From Niebla homalea (Eukaryota > Ascomycota > Lecanoromycetes > Lecanorales > Ramalinaceae), in contig JAHGAU010000041.1 of the NCBI GenBank assembly GCA_019925105.1, positions 1 to 64,000 on the forward strand: a DNA stretch of 64,000 nt, read 5' to 3'. How positions within the stretch are numbered: position 1 is the stretch's first letter; each line of letters begins with the position of its first letter. The position numbers and the translations under genes were made by a program. This document shows positions 12,766 to 25,785 of the stretch, piece by piece. Below the pieces are notes generated by a model. The model saw only the letters and a program-made list of their open reading frames with translations, was not told the DNA's origin and did not search any database.

Positions 12766-13129
12766 TTTTATTATTAAAAATTTTTAAATTAATTTAAGAA
12801 TTACTTTATAAATAATTACTTTAAAAAATAATTACTTAAAGGTTAATATTTTTAATTATTAAAGTTTCCTTAAAAAAAAATAATTACTTAAAGCTTATAA
12901 TCGATTAATATTAAATAATAAGTTAAATAAAGCCCGTTTTATAACCTATATTAAGCTTTATATTTTTCCTATATAAAATTAAAGGATTTAATTTAAAAAA
13001 TTTTTAAATTATTTATTTTTAAAAATAAATAATTTAAGAATATAATAAAGATAAAACGGAATTCCCTTTAACGGAAAGAATAAATAAATAAAAACTATAA
13101 TTATTTAAAATTAAATAATAAACTTATAT
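12766..13129. other. AT-rich spacer with a 34-bp perfect palindrome
   Basis: No coding potential is seen. Positions 13004-13037 form a perfect 34-bp inverted repeat with no loop (arms meet between 13020 and 13021). Short A/T-run repeats containing aattactttaa surround it. Confidence 0.6.
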
Positions 13130-14265
13130 ATCTTTTTTAATTATTTTTCTTTTTTTACTTATTATATTTATTTATTTTATTTACTCTTTACTTTTTCTTT
13201 TTTATTATTTATTTTATATTTTTTATTTTTTTTTTATTTAACTTTTATTATTTATTTAAACCTTTTATTATTTATATATATATTTACTTTTTATTATTTT
13301 ATTAATTATTTATTTTTTATTAATGTTTTATTTTACTTTTTATTATTTCTTTAATTTAATATTTTTTATTATTTAAATAATTATTTATTTATTATTATTT
13401 ATTTAACCTTTTTATTATTTAAAATTAATTATTTATATTTTATTATTTAATTACTTATTTACCCTATATTATTTAATTAAATCTTTACCTTATATTTTAC
13501 CCTATATTATATAATTACTTTTTTATTTTATAATATTTACTTTTTATTATTTAATTTTTATTATTAATTTAAACATTTTATTATTTAATTAAATATTTAC
13601 TTTCTATTATTTTATTAATTATTTACCCTTAATTATTTATTTATTTACTTTTTTTTTTTATTTAATTATTTTCCCTTTATTATTTTATTATCTATTTAAC
13701 CTTTATTTTTAACTTTTTACCCCTTATTATTTAATTAAGTATTTAACCTTTATTAATTAATTAATTATTTACCCTTAATTTTTATATTAATTATTTATAT
13801 TTTATTATTTAATTAATCTTATACTTTTTATTATTTAAGTAAGTATTTATTACTTATTATTTAGTTAATTATTTAACCCTTTTTTATTTAATTTATTATT
13901 TATTTTTTATTATAAAATTAATTATTTATGCTTTATTATTTACCTTTTATTATTTACCCTTAATTATTTATATTAAATTAAGGTTTAAATATATAAATAA
14001 TTAATAATCTTATTAATATAAAGGGGTTTTTACCGGTTAAAGGTTATAAATAATAAAAGTTAAATTTAATAAAAACTTTATTAAAAAAGTCTTAATATAA
14101 AGAAGCGACGTTAATAATTATTTTATATTAAAATATTTAAGAAATTAATTAAATAAAAAAATTAATAATAAAAAAGAAATAATTATTATTTATTATTATT
14201 AAGTAAATAATATATTTATTAATTTATTCCGGATTATAATAATTCCGATATTATTATAATTTTTT
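13130..14265. repeat. Repeat D, copy D3 (partial)
   Basis: Low-complexity array 13130-13970, then the D unique block from about 13975 (aaggggtttttaccggttaaagg matches D1 at about 2484 and D4). Recognisable similarity stops near 14265, before the hairpin end, so the copy is truncated. No gene. Confidence 0.65.
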
Positions 14266-14589
14266 TTTATATTTTTTTTTTAATATTTATTCTTTTTTAT
14301 TTTAACTTAAATATTTTTATTTATAATAACGTTTTTCTATTATCTTATTATATTTAATTTTTAATTAAATAATTTAATTAAAAACTTAATAAAAAGATTA
14401 ATAAAAGGGTTAATATAAAACTTAATAAATAACTTAATAAAAGGCTTAATAAAAAGCTTATTAAACGGCTTAATAAAGGCCTTCTTAAGGGTAAAGTAAA
14501 GGTGTAGGTAAAGGGCTTTACTCAGCTCTCGGATTCTTTATATAAATTACGGTATTTTTAGGCTTATTGCGGTGGGGGTACCCTGTGAA

Positions 14590-15300
14590 GTGCTTGTTAA
14601 GAGGCCTGGTAAAAGGCCTGGTAAAGGGCCTGGTAAAGGGCTTAATAAAGGGTTTACTAAGGGTGCAGGTGAGGGTGCAAGTGAGGGTGTAGGTGAGGGT
14701 GTAAGTGAGGGTGCAAGTAAGGGTAGTGGTGTACTTGCAGGTAAGGGTGCAGGTAAGGGTAGTAGTAAGGGTAGTGGTGCACTTGCAGGTGAGGGTACAG
14801 GTGAGGGTGGTGGTAAGGGTGGTAATATACTTGCAGGTAAGGGTGCAGGTGAGGGTGCAAGTAAGGGTGCAGGTGAAAGTATAAGTAAGGGTATAAGTAA
14901 GGGTACAAGTAAGGGTGTAAGTAAGGGTACAAGTAAGGGTGTAAGTAAGGGTATAAGTGAGGGTGTAAATAAGGGTGCAAGTAAAGGTGTAAGTAAGGGT
15001 ATAAGTGAGGGTGGTGGTAAGGGTGCAAGTGAGAATGCAAGTAAGGGTGTAAGTGAGGGTGTAAATAAGGGTGTAAGTGAGGGTATAAGTAAGGGTGCAA
15101 GTAAGGGTGCAAGTGAGGGTATAAGTAAGGGTATAAATAAGGGTGCAAGTAAGGGTGTAAGTAAAGGTAGTGGTGTACTTATAGGTAAGGGTATAGATAA
15201 GGATATAAGTGAAGGTGCAGGTAAGGGTGCAGGTAAGGGTGTAGGTAAAGGTAATGGTGAGGGTGGTGGTAAGGCTGTAGGTAAGGGTAGATTACCTTTA
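14590..15300. repeat. Purine-rich hexamer/dodecamer minisatellite
   Basis: A tandem array with period 6, often 12, of the type GGTGYAAGTRAG. One strand reads as Gly-Lys/Gly-Glu-Ala-Ser repeats without a stop, and the other as His-Pro-Tyr-Leu repeats. Because the period is a multiple of three, both open frames follow from the repeat itself and are not evidence for a gene; the only upstream start is GTG. Many units differ as GCA versus GTA or ACA versus ATA, i.e. CpA to TpA, so RIP appears to have acted on it. The upstream stretch 14390-14520 contains degraded ctTAATAAA-type units of similar spacing. Confidence 0.85.
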
Positions 15301-15340
15301 ATAATAAAATCTTAATCTTTTTATTTCTTAATAATTACCC

Positions 15341-15569
15341 TATAAAATTTTATTAATAAAGGCTTATTTAAATACGTTTACTTTACTCTATAACTTTTAT
15401 ATATAAAGTTAATAGATTACGTAAATAACTTTAAAAATATATTAAGATAAAATATCCGTATTTTATATAAAGTTTAAATTTAAGATTTAATAAATAATTT
15501 ATTATATATAACTTCTTTTATTAATTAATTATCCGTACTTTATATAAAATCTAAATATTAATAATATTA
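15341..15569. repeat. LTR of element B (left)
   Basis: 229 bp, strongly AT-converted counterpart of 18818-19046, sharing a tatataaagttaata core and two atccgtactttatataaa-type segments. Confidence 0.75.
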
Positions 15570-18500
15570 AGAATCTTTTACTCTTAATAACGTTAAAAAA
15601 GATTTTATTATAATAAAATTAAAAAAAGTATAATTATAGTTATTTATAAGGTTAATAATAAAGAAAATATAATATATAGAATAATCTTTTTACTTTCCGT
15701 AAGTATTATAATAACCGTTTTAAATAATAAGCGAACGATTAACCGTAAAGTATCCTTTTATATAAAGTTTTAAGGTACCGTAATAAAATTAAATAATTAT
15801 TAAAGTCCGGCTTTAATCGCGGATTAAATTTAAAGTTATAAACGGACTTTTAATTATAAATTAAAAGTAAACCGTTTTTATATTAAAAGCTACTTTATAA
15901 AAATATTTATTAATTATTTTTAATTAAATATAATTTAAATAAGGTTTTATATATAATATAATTAATATTAATTTTTATTTAAGTTATAGAATTCCCTAAA
16001 TAAACTATTATTTAACTTAAACGTAAGTAATAGGGTATTACCGTAATAATTACGATTTATACGGGCTATATATATAGCTTAAATATAATAAATATTATTA
16101 ATAATCCCTATAATAAGATTTTTATTTAACTTTACTTTTTTAAGATTAAAATCTAAAGAATTATCCGGGAGCCTTTATTAAGATATAATCCCGTAAAATT
16201 AATAACTTAATCCTTAAAGAAATTATTAATTAAAAACGATAATTATATATTATTAAGATTACGGGCTTAATTAAACTTTTAATAATTATATAATATACTT
16301 CTTAATATATAAAAAGAAACTATTCGGTAACTATATTTATAAATTAAAGAAAAATAAAAAGTTTTATAAAGTATTTATTAATATATAATTATAAAAAAAA
16401 AATAAAAAAAGGAAAATATATAAATTAAATAATAAATAATAAAATCCCTTAATTAAAGAAATAAGAATTATATAATTAATTAAAACCTTATATATTAAAA
16501 TAATTTATAATAATTTAAAATAATTATTAATAGTTTTTATAAGATATAAATATTATAAAGAATTTCTTAATTATATTATAAAAAACTTAATAATTCTTTA
16601 CGTTAAAATAATAATTTTATAATTATATAAATTAAAATTATAATTAATTATAAAAATTATTAATACCGATTAAAATAGCCTTTAATTTTTATATAATTTA
16701 GATTAAAATTAATATTAAAATTTAATAAATCTTTAGAAAACTTTAACGTAAAAAATTAATTATATAAATTAATATTTATATATAGTTATTTAAAAAGTTT
16801 ATTTTATACGTTATTTAATTTATTACATTAATCTTTAAGGAAACTTTATTTAAGCTTTTTCTTTATAAAATTATTTTATAATAAGGAAATAAAAAATTAT
16901 TATAATTTAATTAAGTTAAAGAATAAATTTTTAAATAAAATTTTTAAAGCTTATCGGAATATTAATTATAATCTTTTTTATTAATAATTAATTTATAACT
17001 TAAAATAAATATAATTAATTTATATAGAGTTATCCGAAATTATTATAATAAGGAATTATATAGAATTATTATTAATAATTTAATATATAAGTTGTTAATA
17101 ATTTAACTTTATTATTAAACTTAAAGTATTATTAATTAAATATTATTAATATTACCTTAATATAAAATCTTATAATCGCAATTAAAGATATTAACGTTAA
17201 TAAAAGTATAAATAATAATTAAAAAGGAATAACTATATATAATAAATTATATTACTTAATAAAAGATAAAACTCTATAATTATAATTTAAGTTTTATTCT
17301 TATATAAAGCTTAATAAACGTTATATATAATAATTAATAATAAAAAAATATTTTACGTATATAATTAATAAATTAAATTAATTAAAAGTTAATTAATTAC
17401 TTTATATAATACCCGTATATATAATTAAATATCTTTATTTTCTTTATTTAAGTTATTATTATTATTAATTTTATAAAAGTATTTATTAAAGCTTATATAA
17501 AATAAATTAACTATATATAATCCTTTTATAATCTTTAAAATTTATTAAATACGTATTTAAAACTTATAATTATAATAAAAAAACCGAGAATATAAATAAT
17601 AATTTAGTTAACGGAGGATCTACGTAAGGAAAACCAATAATAAACTTTAAAAATCCGTATATTTATTTAATATTATTATTTCTTAGACTTTAATAAAAGG
17701 GATTATTTATAAGTAATTAAAATAAAAGTTATTTAAGTAATATAATATTATTTAATTTATAATATACCGACTTAACTTAAAATAATAACGATAACGTAAG
17801 TACTTTATATAATTTAATATATTTTTATTAATTAAAACCTTTATTAATAATTCTTTAAATTCCTTATTTATATTAATTAATATTATATATAATTATAATT
17901 ATAAAAACTTACTATATATAATTATTTTTAATAGATTATTAAATATTTCTTTATTTACGGGTAGCTTTTTTAAGAACGGTATAATATTAATATTAAATAA
18001 TTAAAGAGGGATTTAAACTTTATAAAATTAAAGATTTAAATTAAGTCTTTTAAACTATTCTTCTTAATTATATTAACTTTATTAATAAAAGTTATTTAAA
18101 TATTAATATATATAATTTATTATTAAAAGATAAAAGGGAATAATTACTATAATAAAATTAACTTTAAATTATTAATATAATAAATATTAAAAGAATAACT
18201 ATATATTAATTATTTTAATTATTTTTTCAATTAACTTTACCTTTTTCTTAAGTTTAACCTTATACGTTTTAAAGATATATTTCACGACTTTCTCTTTTAT
18301 TTAACTATATATAGTCGCCTTATTATTATAATACGATAAAATATACTTAAAGAACTCCTTAACTTAAAGGCCTTTAATTAACAGATTATATAATAAAGGA
18401 AATATTATATTTAAGGGAAAAAAGAGCTTAAGAAAGGTAATTTTATTTATTATATTTTAAACTTAACGCCCTTTAACTATATATTAATCTTAAAGATATT

Positions 18501-18817
18501 ACTTAATATTTTTAATTATAATATAATATGAATACTTTATATAAAGGATTACTTTATATTAAAGGAAATACCGTAACTTAATGTTCTTTATATTATAAGA
18601 AAATAAAAAGAATAAATAAATATAATTTATAAAAGTTAAAATAAACCGGATATAAATTAAATATATAAAGTATAATCGTAAAGAATATATATTAAAAGAA
18701 ATAATTTATAATACCTTATATAAATTTAACCTTAAGGACTTAAGTTAAATTATATAAAGTCGCTTTCCGTATTTTAAGTAAGAAATATTATAAATAATAT
18801 TTCTTTAATAACGGTTT

Positions 18818-19046
18818 TATAAAATTTTATTAATAAAGGCTTATTTAAATATGCTTATTTTCCTTTATAACTTTTATATAAAAAGTTAATAAATTAAGTA
18901 CTTAATTTTTAAGATATATTAAGATAAAGTATCCGTACTTTATATAAAGTTTAGATCCAAAACTTAATAAATAACTTATTATATACAGCCTCTCCTATTG
19001 GTCAGCTATCCGTACTTCACATAAAGTCCAGACATTAATAGTGTTA
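18818..19046. repeat. LTR of element B (right)
   Basis: 229 bp. The outer 70 bases (18975-19046) keep CpA and GC-rich sequence, while the inner part is converted. It abuts D4. Confidence 0.75.
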
Positions 19047-20343
19047 GTTTATTATATACCTTATATTATATACCTTTTATTACTTAACCTTTATTATTTA
19101 TTTAAATTTTTATTATTTATTTATATATTTACTTTTTAATATTTAATTAATTATTTATTCTTTATTATTTAATTAATACTTTACCCTTTATTATTTACTT
19201 AGTGATTTACCCGTTATTATTTAAATAATGATTTATTTTTTATTATTTATTTAATACTTTATTTCTTAATTAATTACTTATACCTTTTTTTTAATTAATT
19301 AATTATTTTTTATTATTTAATTAATTTATTACCCTATATTATTTACCTTTTATAATTTAACCTTTATTACTTATTTAAACCTTTTATTATTTATTTAATT
19401 ATTTACTTGCCGTTATTTAATTATTTTTTATCCTTTCTTTTTAATTAATTATTTATACTTTATTATGTATTTTTTTATTGATTATTATTCAATTAACTAT
19501 TTACCGTTTATTATTTAATTAATTATTTACCCTTTAATCCTTATTAAAGTAAGGTTTTAATAAATAAATATTTAATAATCTTATTAATATAAATGGATTT
19601 TTACCGGTTAAAGGTTATAAATAATAAGAGTTAAATTAAGTATAAACTTTATTAAAAGTCTTAATATAAAGAAACAACGTTAATAGCTATCTTATACCAA
19701 GATATTTAAGGAAATAATTAAATAAAAAAATTAATAAGGGAAAAGAAATAATTATTATTATTAAGTAAATAATATATTTATTAATTTATTCCGGATTATA
19801 GTAACTCCGGTATCGTTATAGCCCTTTTTTTTAACTTTCTTAATTAAGTTAAAAAGTAAATAAAAAGGATTAATAATACTCTGGATGTATTTAAAAAAAC
19901 CGTAAAATAAAATTATAAGATATATAACTTAATATTATAATAGGTAAGAATAAACGGATTTTTATTTTTCTGATATTATTAAAAACCGCTTATTTAGGGC
20001 TAAAAAGTTAAATTACTAGATTTTAAAAAGGAATAACGGGTTAAAAAATGAGATTTAACGCCGGGAAGTAAAGTTAACCAAGAATATTGAAAATCACAAA
20101 AAGTTCTAAAATCTATAATTAAATAAGGAGTTATCGGATTTAAGTGAATAAAAGCTCGTTTTATAGGGCTTAATCAGCTCTATAACTTTTATATATAAAG
20201 TTAATAAATTCAATAAGGTTTTACCCTACGTCCCTTAAGTTAAAGCCCGGAAGGGATTGAGGGTACCCTGTCGATCTCAGCCCTATCCTTCCCCATAGTC
20301 CCGGAAGGAATGCAGCCTCAATCCCTTCGAGATTAAGTGTTAG
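19047..20343. repeat. Repeat D, copy D4 (best preserved unique block)
   Basis: It matches 1939-2978 joined to 10630-10885, and therefore shows the pre-insertion site of element A (aatattgaaaatc, near 20087). Low-complexity part 19047-19535, unique block 19536-20343. The right 140 bases are little mutated and contain a 13-bp perfect inverted repeat (20250-20262 with 20316-20328) enclosing a second ccttcc/ggaagg pair. Cut on the left by element B and joined on the right to LINE A. Confidence 0.78.
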
Positions 20344-21230
20344 GCGTTAAATAGCGATAAAATTACTAATAAGTATCTCCGGCGTTACGGGATTATAAGG
20401 AAAGGCGATAACGCGTTAATAATTTAACTCCGGATAAATAAAAACGGCTTAATTTACTTCCTTTTTATTGTATACGTTAATAGCCGGATTAACGTTAATT
20501 ACGAGTATAAATAACGAAAATAAAACGCCGTATATATATTAATTTTTTATCCATTATTTAAGGAGCTTAAATTAAAATTAATTAAAAGGATAGGGATTAA
20601 TGATTATCGTTAAATGCTTATTAATAAAAAGGGTATTAAGGCGGCCGTTAAATTTATAATAACTATGGGCTTATTATTATAGTTCGGCTTAATTAAGGAA
20701 ATCAAAGAAATAATCGAAGATTTAATTAAGAAACCTTGCCGCCGACCCGGGGGTAAAAAGCAGCGGCGGGAAAATTACATCTAATAGGGGGCTAAAGGGG
20801 CTATAAATACCAGGGTGGCATAAAAAACGATACTATATCGGTTAATAAAGTTATACGAATAAGGTAATAATAATATATATATCGGTAAGAATATTTAATG
20901 ATATAATCGGAATTCTAAAATTTTAATATTAAATAAACCTATAAAGTAACGGAAGAGCAATAAGTTTAAAAGTAATTTTTAAGTAGATTTAATCGTAATA
21001 TTATAGGTTTTCTTAGAAAAAATATATAAATAAATTCTTACTCTTTAAACGGCCGTAGATGCTTTTAACCCTTAAGACGTAAATAAAGGCTGGGTGGATA
21101 CCGGTTTTTATTCTTAACGTTATAGATATCGGGTTTTTTACGGTTATTAATAAGGCCAAATAACCGAGTATTAAGGAACGCCAGAATTAGCTCAGTTAGA
21201 TCCGTAGTATAAATTAATCAATCAATCAAT
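20344..21230 (+). mobile_element. LINE A: 5'-truncated non-LTR retrotransposon
   Basis: This 0.89-kb segment aligns with the 3' end of LINE B (about 45673-46598) and ends in the same sequence (aaggaacgccaga, ccgtagtataaa) followed by an AATC-type tail at 21216-21230. It covers only the C-terminal part of ORF2 and the 3' UTR. The middle (20735-20830) is unusually GC-rich and little mutated. The break at 20344 fits the usual 5' truncation of LINE insertions. Confidence 0.8.
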
Positions 21231-22879
21231 ATAAATTATATTTAATATTTAAATCATAAAAATAATTAAATTAATATAAGTATTTATAATATTAAAAAAT
21301 AACTTAAATTATAATATTTTATTAAGACTTTTATAATTAAAGTTAATTACGGTTAACTTTAAGATTTAAATAAAAATATTAAAAATTAAGGATATTATTT
21401 ATAAAAAAAATATTTAATTATTTAAACCTTAAATACGCCCGTTAAATAAAATATATTAAAAATTAATATATAAGAAGTTATATTATAAAAACGTAATAAT
21501 ATTAAAAAAGAAATTAAGTTAAACTTATTTAAGTATAAAAATAATAAAAAAAGCTTAAAAATTAAATTAAAAAATAAAGAAAATAATTAAAATTAATAAA
21601 TTATAAAAAAAGAAGAAGTCTAAAAAATAAAATCGGCTTTAAGGACGTATATTTTAACGATTAATTAATAGGGAAAAAAGGGCATATTTATATACTCGGG
21701 GAAAAAAGGGAATATATAAAAAATAATTGGAGAAAGTAAGGGAAAATTAAGAATAAGTTAAAATAATAAGAAAAATAAAAAAAATAAGTTAAATAAGAAG
21801 TAAATAAGAATAATTAAGTAAAGGTTTAAAAGAATTAAAAGGGATAGAATAATAATAGGAGTATTTAAAAGATAATAAAAAAGCTTAAAAGTATTAAAGA
21901 AATAATATAAAAGTTAAAAAAGATACAATAAATAGTCCGATTAATAATTTAAAATTAAAAATAAACTTTATTTTATATTAATAATAGCTTACTAGATAAA
22001 AACGGAAAATAATTAAATTTATAAACTTAATACTTAATAAAATAAATAAAAAAATAATATAATACTTAAAGTTATTATTAATTACGTAAAATAACGTTAA
22101 ACGGTATAAAGAATATATAATATATAAAGAAAAAACAATATTAATTAAGTTAATAATACTTATAATAATAAAAATAAACGATTATATATATTAAAAGAAT
22201 AATAAATAACTTAAAAAAGTTAATAATAAAAAGAAAAAAGCTATATATTATAATAATATAGAAAAAAAGATAAAATAAATAAAAAGTAAAAATAATAAAA
22301 ATTATTTACTTATTATAGAAAGTATAATCTTAAGAATTAAACTATTTAATAACTTAATAACTTATTAAGGATTATTAAAATATAAATACGGTATTTATTA
22401 AGTTTATTTAAGATATATATATAAAATAACGGATAAATTAACTTTAAAACTATAAAATAAGAAAATAAATATTAAAATAAAGTTATTATAAATTATATTC
22501 TTAATAAATAAAAAAATAATAAAAAGAAAAATTAATATTTTAAAATTATATAAAAAGCTATAAATACAAATAAAGGAAGAAAACATTATATTAAAGAATA
22601 TTATTTTAAATAATTAAATATAACTTAAAATACTTTAAGTATTATAAACGTATAAAGATATAAATATAAAGGAATTATATAAAATCTTTATAACGGATTT
22701 ACTTTTATATAAAATAATATTAAGATTAAAGATTAAGTTATATAAAGTTATTATTAAAAGGCTATTAAATAATAAGGAATAATAACTTAAAATAATTATA
22801 TAATAAAGAATTAAATTAAATATATATAAGAAATATATATAAGTAAATAAATAAATATATATATAAAACGTATTCTTTA

Positions 22880-25110
22880 TACTTATAAAGAAAAAAGGTA
22901 AAGTTAAATTATAATTTATATTTAATTACTACTTTATATATAAAGTATTATTTACGTTTTATATAAAATTAATAAAAAAAATATATAATTTATTAAGAAT
23001 TTTATTATATAAAACTTTTTTTAAACGGATATAAAATATAAATATTAAATAATAAAAATATACCTTAATAATTAATATTATTTTATTTTTAATATATTAA
23101 ATATTAAATAACTATAGCTTATAAAAATATTTTAAAGAATATATATATTTTCATTTATTTTTATTAAACTTATAAATATTATATTAAAAATTATCTTTAA
23201 ATTAAACTTAAAGTTATCTTTCTTTATTTTTAAAAAGGAATATAACCCTATTAACTTAATTTTTTACCTTAATAATATCTTTAAAATATATAGGATATAA
23301 AAAGAATAATTCGTTTTCTTAAGAAATTATTTCTTTTTTTAAATTTTATAATTAAAGTTAAAATTATTATTTAATAAGTTAAAAATTAATATAATAAAAA
23401 TTAAAGTACTTAAGAAAAATTATAAGATAAAAGGATATATATAAATTAAACCGGAAAAATATAAAAAGATATTTAATTAATCCGTACCTTAAAATATAAA
23501 AAACGTTAAAGGATTCTTAAATACCGTTAATATAATAAAAAAATAAATTAAAGGCTTTATAAAAATAACTTATTTATTTACCCGTTTAACCGGAAATATA
23601 AAATAAAAATAAAAAAAATTAAAAAATATATCGTTTTAACTTATATAAAATATAACAATAGAAGCTAAAGCTTTATTTAAATAAAACTTAAAGATATTAA
23701 TTTATATATATATTAACGCTTTAAAATACGGAGCCGGATATTATATTACTTAAGTTTAAAATAATTATACCGTCTTATTTATTTATAACTTATATATAAT
23801 AAATAAAATAAAACGTAATTATAATATTTATAAGCGAGAATTAATAATTATTATTACATTTAAGGAAAAGTTCTTTTATATATTAAATATAAAAAAAGTT
23901 TTAATTATATATATAAATTATAAATTACTTATAGGGTTTATAAATACAAATTATTATAGGCTTATTTTTATAAAATAAATAAATAAATTAAAAAAATTAT
24001 ATATTAAAATCGAATATATTAAAGGAAAGATTAATAAAATTATAGATAACCTATTAAAAGCATTATTTAATAACTTAAATTACGTACTTAATAAAATAAT
24101 AAAGAAAATAACCCTTAAAATATAAAAGAATAAGAATAATATAATATAGTTTTAGAAAAATAATAAAAAAGGATATCATATTATATTAAAGAAGCTTTTT
24201 AAGGAAATAAGGAAGGATAGAATTAATATTTATAATAACAATTAAATTACGATATAATAGTTAAAGGGTTAATTAACTTAAAACGTAAAAAGAAAATTAA
24301 TAAGGAAAAAAGTAAATAAAAAAAAAAAAAGTAAATATAAGAAAATTATAATTATAAAAAATAATTAATAATAAGCCGACAAGGATATATAATATAAAAC
24401 TGAATAATAATTATAAAATAAAACGTATATAAATTAATTATAAGCTTATAAAAATATTAAAATTTAAAAAATTATTTTATTATAAAAATAATAATTAATA
24501 TATTAATATTATTAAATACCTTAAAATAAAAATAAAATTAAAAAAAAAATATAATTTAATAAATTAAATTTAATAAATAATTATAAATTATAGATTTAAT
24601 TTAATTATTAATAAGTTATTTTATTAATATAAAAAGCGTTAAATAATATATTTAATAAAGGAAAAAATAATATAAATACTTAAGGAAATCTATAATAACG
24701 TAAAATATTTCTTATTAAAAATTATATTAAAGAAATTACGGTATTATTATTAATAACCGGATATAATAAAAAATATTATAAAATACGTATAAGGATACTT
24801 AGCTTATATAAAGTAAATATACGGAAGCCGTATAGTTCTATTAAGTCCAATTAAAATAAAAATACTTTTTAACTTATTTAAAGCGGACTTTATTAACCCT
24901 TTTAAATAAATATAAAGCGGTTTTTAATATATCTTTAATATAATAAATTATTTCTTATAATTTATATAATTATTCTATATTATATTAATTAAAGTAAAAA
25001 ACGTAATTATTATATTAAAAGAATATATAAATAATTACTTAAAACCCGCTATAATATATATAAATATTAAGAAGATATTTATAAATAAAAAAATAGGAAG
25101 TTTCTTTTAA
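22880..25110 (+). pseudogene. Element C3 pol: RT remnant, RNase H, integrase
   Basis: A decayed RT-like stretch (22880-23300) contains an IKKKGK segment typical of the RT palm entry. RNase H is clear at 23809-24074: one frame with a single stop reads KRNYNIYKREL, then KLLIGFINTNYYRL, then IEYIKGKINKIIDNLLKALF, the usual Ty3/Gypsy RNase H end. The integrase finger is near 24686-24840, where Cys and His positions are largely Tyr, and the core begins at 24880 (KADFINPF) with the first catalytic Asp kept. Homologous, equally broken sequence lies on the minus strand of C2 at about 31,650-34,000. Stop-free runs at 22404-22586 (minus) and 33703-33885 (plus) are the same antisense artefact of this region in the two copies. 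Confidence 0.75.
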
Positions 25111-25525
25111 TTATATAATATTTAATTTATCTTTATATTAAGTATAACGTATAAAATAATAAATATAATAAAGTTTAATAATTAAATTTAATAAAACGTA
25201 ATAAAAAAGACGTAAACTTAATAAAAATATAATTAAGTATAAATAAAAAGATTAATAATATTAAATATTAACTTAAAATATATTAAATATTTAAGGTATA
25301 TTTTTATTAATATTTTTTTAAGGTTAAGCCGGATATAATATATAAATAAAACGTAATTAAATTAAGAGTTAAAATATATATTATAGAAAGAATAATACCG
25401 TTTTTAAAAGAAATAATATATAAAGCCGTTTAAAGATTTATAATAGACCGGATAAATATTAAGGAAGAATTATAAAAGAAGTTAAACGTAATAAAAAACC
25501 GATAAAAAAAACGTTATAATAAAAG

Positions 25526-25785
25526 AATATTGGAAAGGGGGAGAGTATAGAAGATACCAAACTTGCGGATAAGTATATAAAGGAAGAGAAACATTAAAAG
25601 GGTTAATTAAAGGTAGAATCGATTCGTATATACTTAAAAAAGGAAGGGTATAACGGATTACTATAGTAAGCAACCTATACCTCACCAACTTATATAGGGG
25701 CTGCGGCCCATCTTCAATTGCACTCCATTGCTACCTGCTATTTCATCACTTTTGCTCTTTCATCCCTTCCCATCTTTTCTAATAT
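25526..25785 (+). repeat. Solo LTR of the C family with target duplication
   Basis: LTR 25531-25780 (250 bp, TGGAAAGGGG... to ...CATCTTTTCT) is flanked by AATAT at 25526-25530 and 25781-25785. C2 shows the uninterrupted site at about 31,635. It is much less mutated than its surroundings, so it is either younger than the main RIP episodes or shorter than the length RIP detects. Confidence 0.88.

Larger units (their letters stand above)
15341..19046. mobile_element. Element B: LTR element with 229-bp LTRs, heavily RIPed
   Basis: Two 229-bp direct repeats, 15341-15569 and 18818-19046, both begin TATAAAATTTTATTAATAAA and align to their ends. Terminal TA...TA fits TG...CA after RIP. The internal 3.25 kb is about as AT-rich as anything in the window, and I could not read any Gag, RT, RNase H or integrase motif in any frame, so it may be non-autonomous or simply erased. 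Flanks are TACCC on the left and GTTTA on the right, so no target duplication is visible; the right flank is D4. Confidence 0.72.

Noticed and set aside
14572..15315. Gly/Lys-rich 247-codon open frame, and the His/Pro/Tyr frame on the other strand
   Set aside because: Both are by-products of a period-6/12 tandem array; the start is GTG and no flanking coding sequence or splice context supports a gene.
21216..21230. AATC repeats as a simple microsatellite
   Set aside because: They directly follow a LINE 3' end and recur after the same sequence at 46577-46598, so they are the LINE tail.
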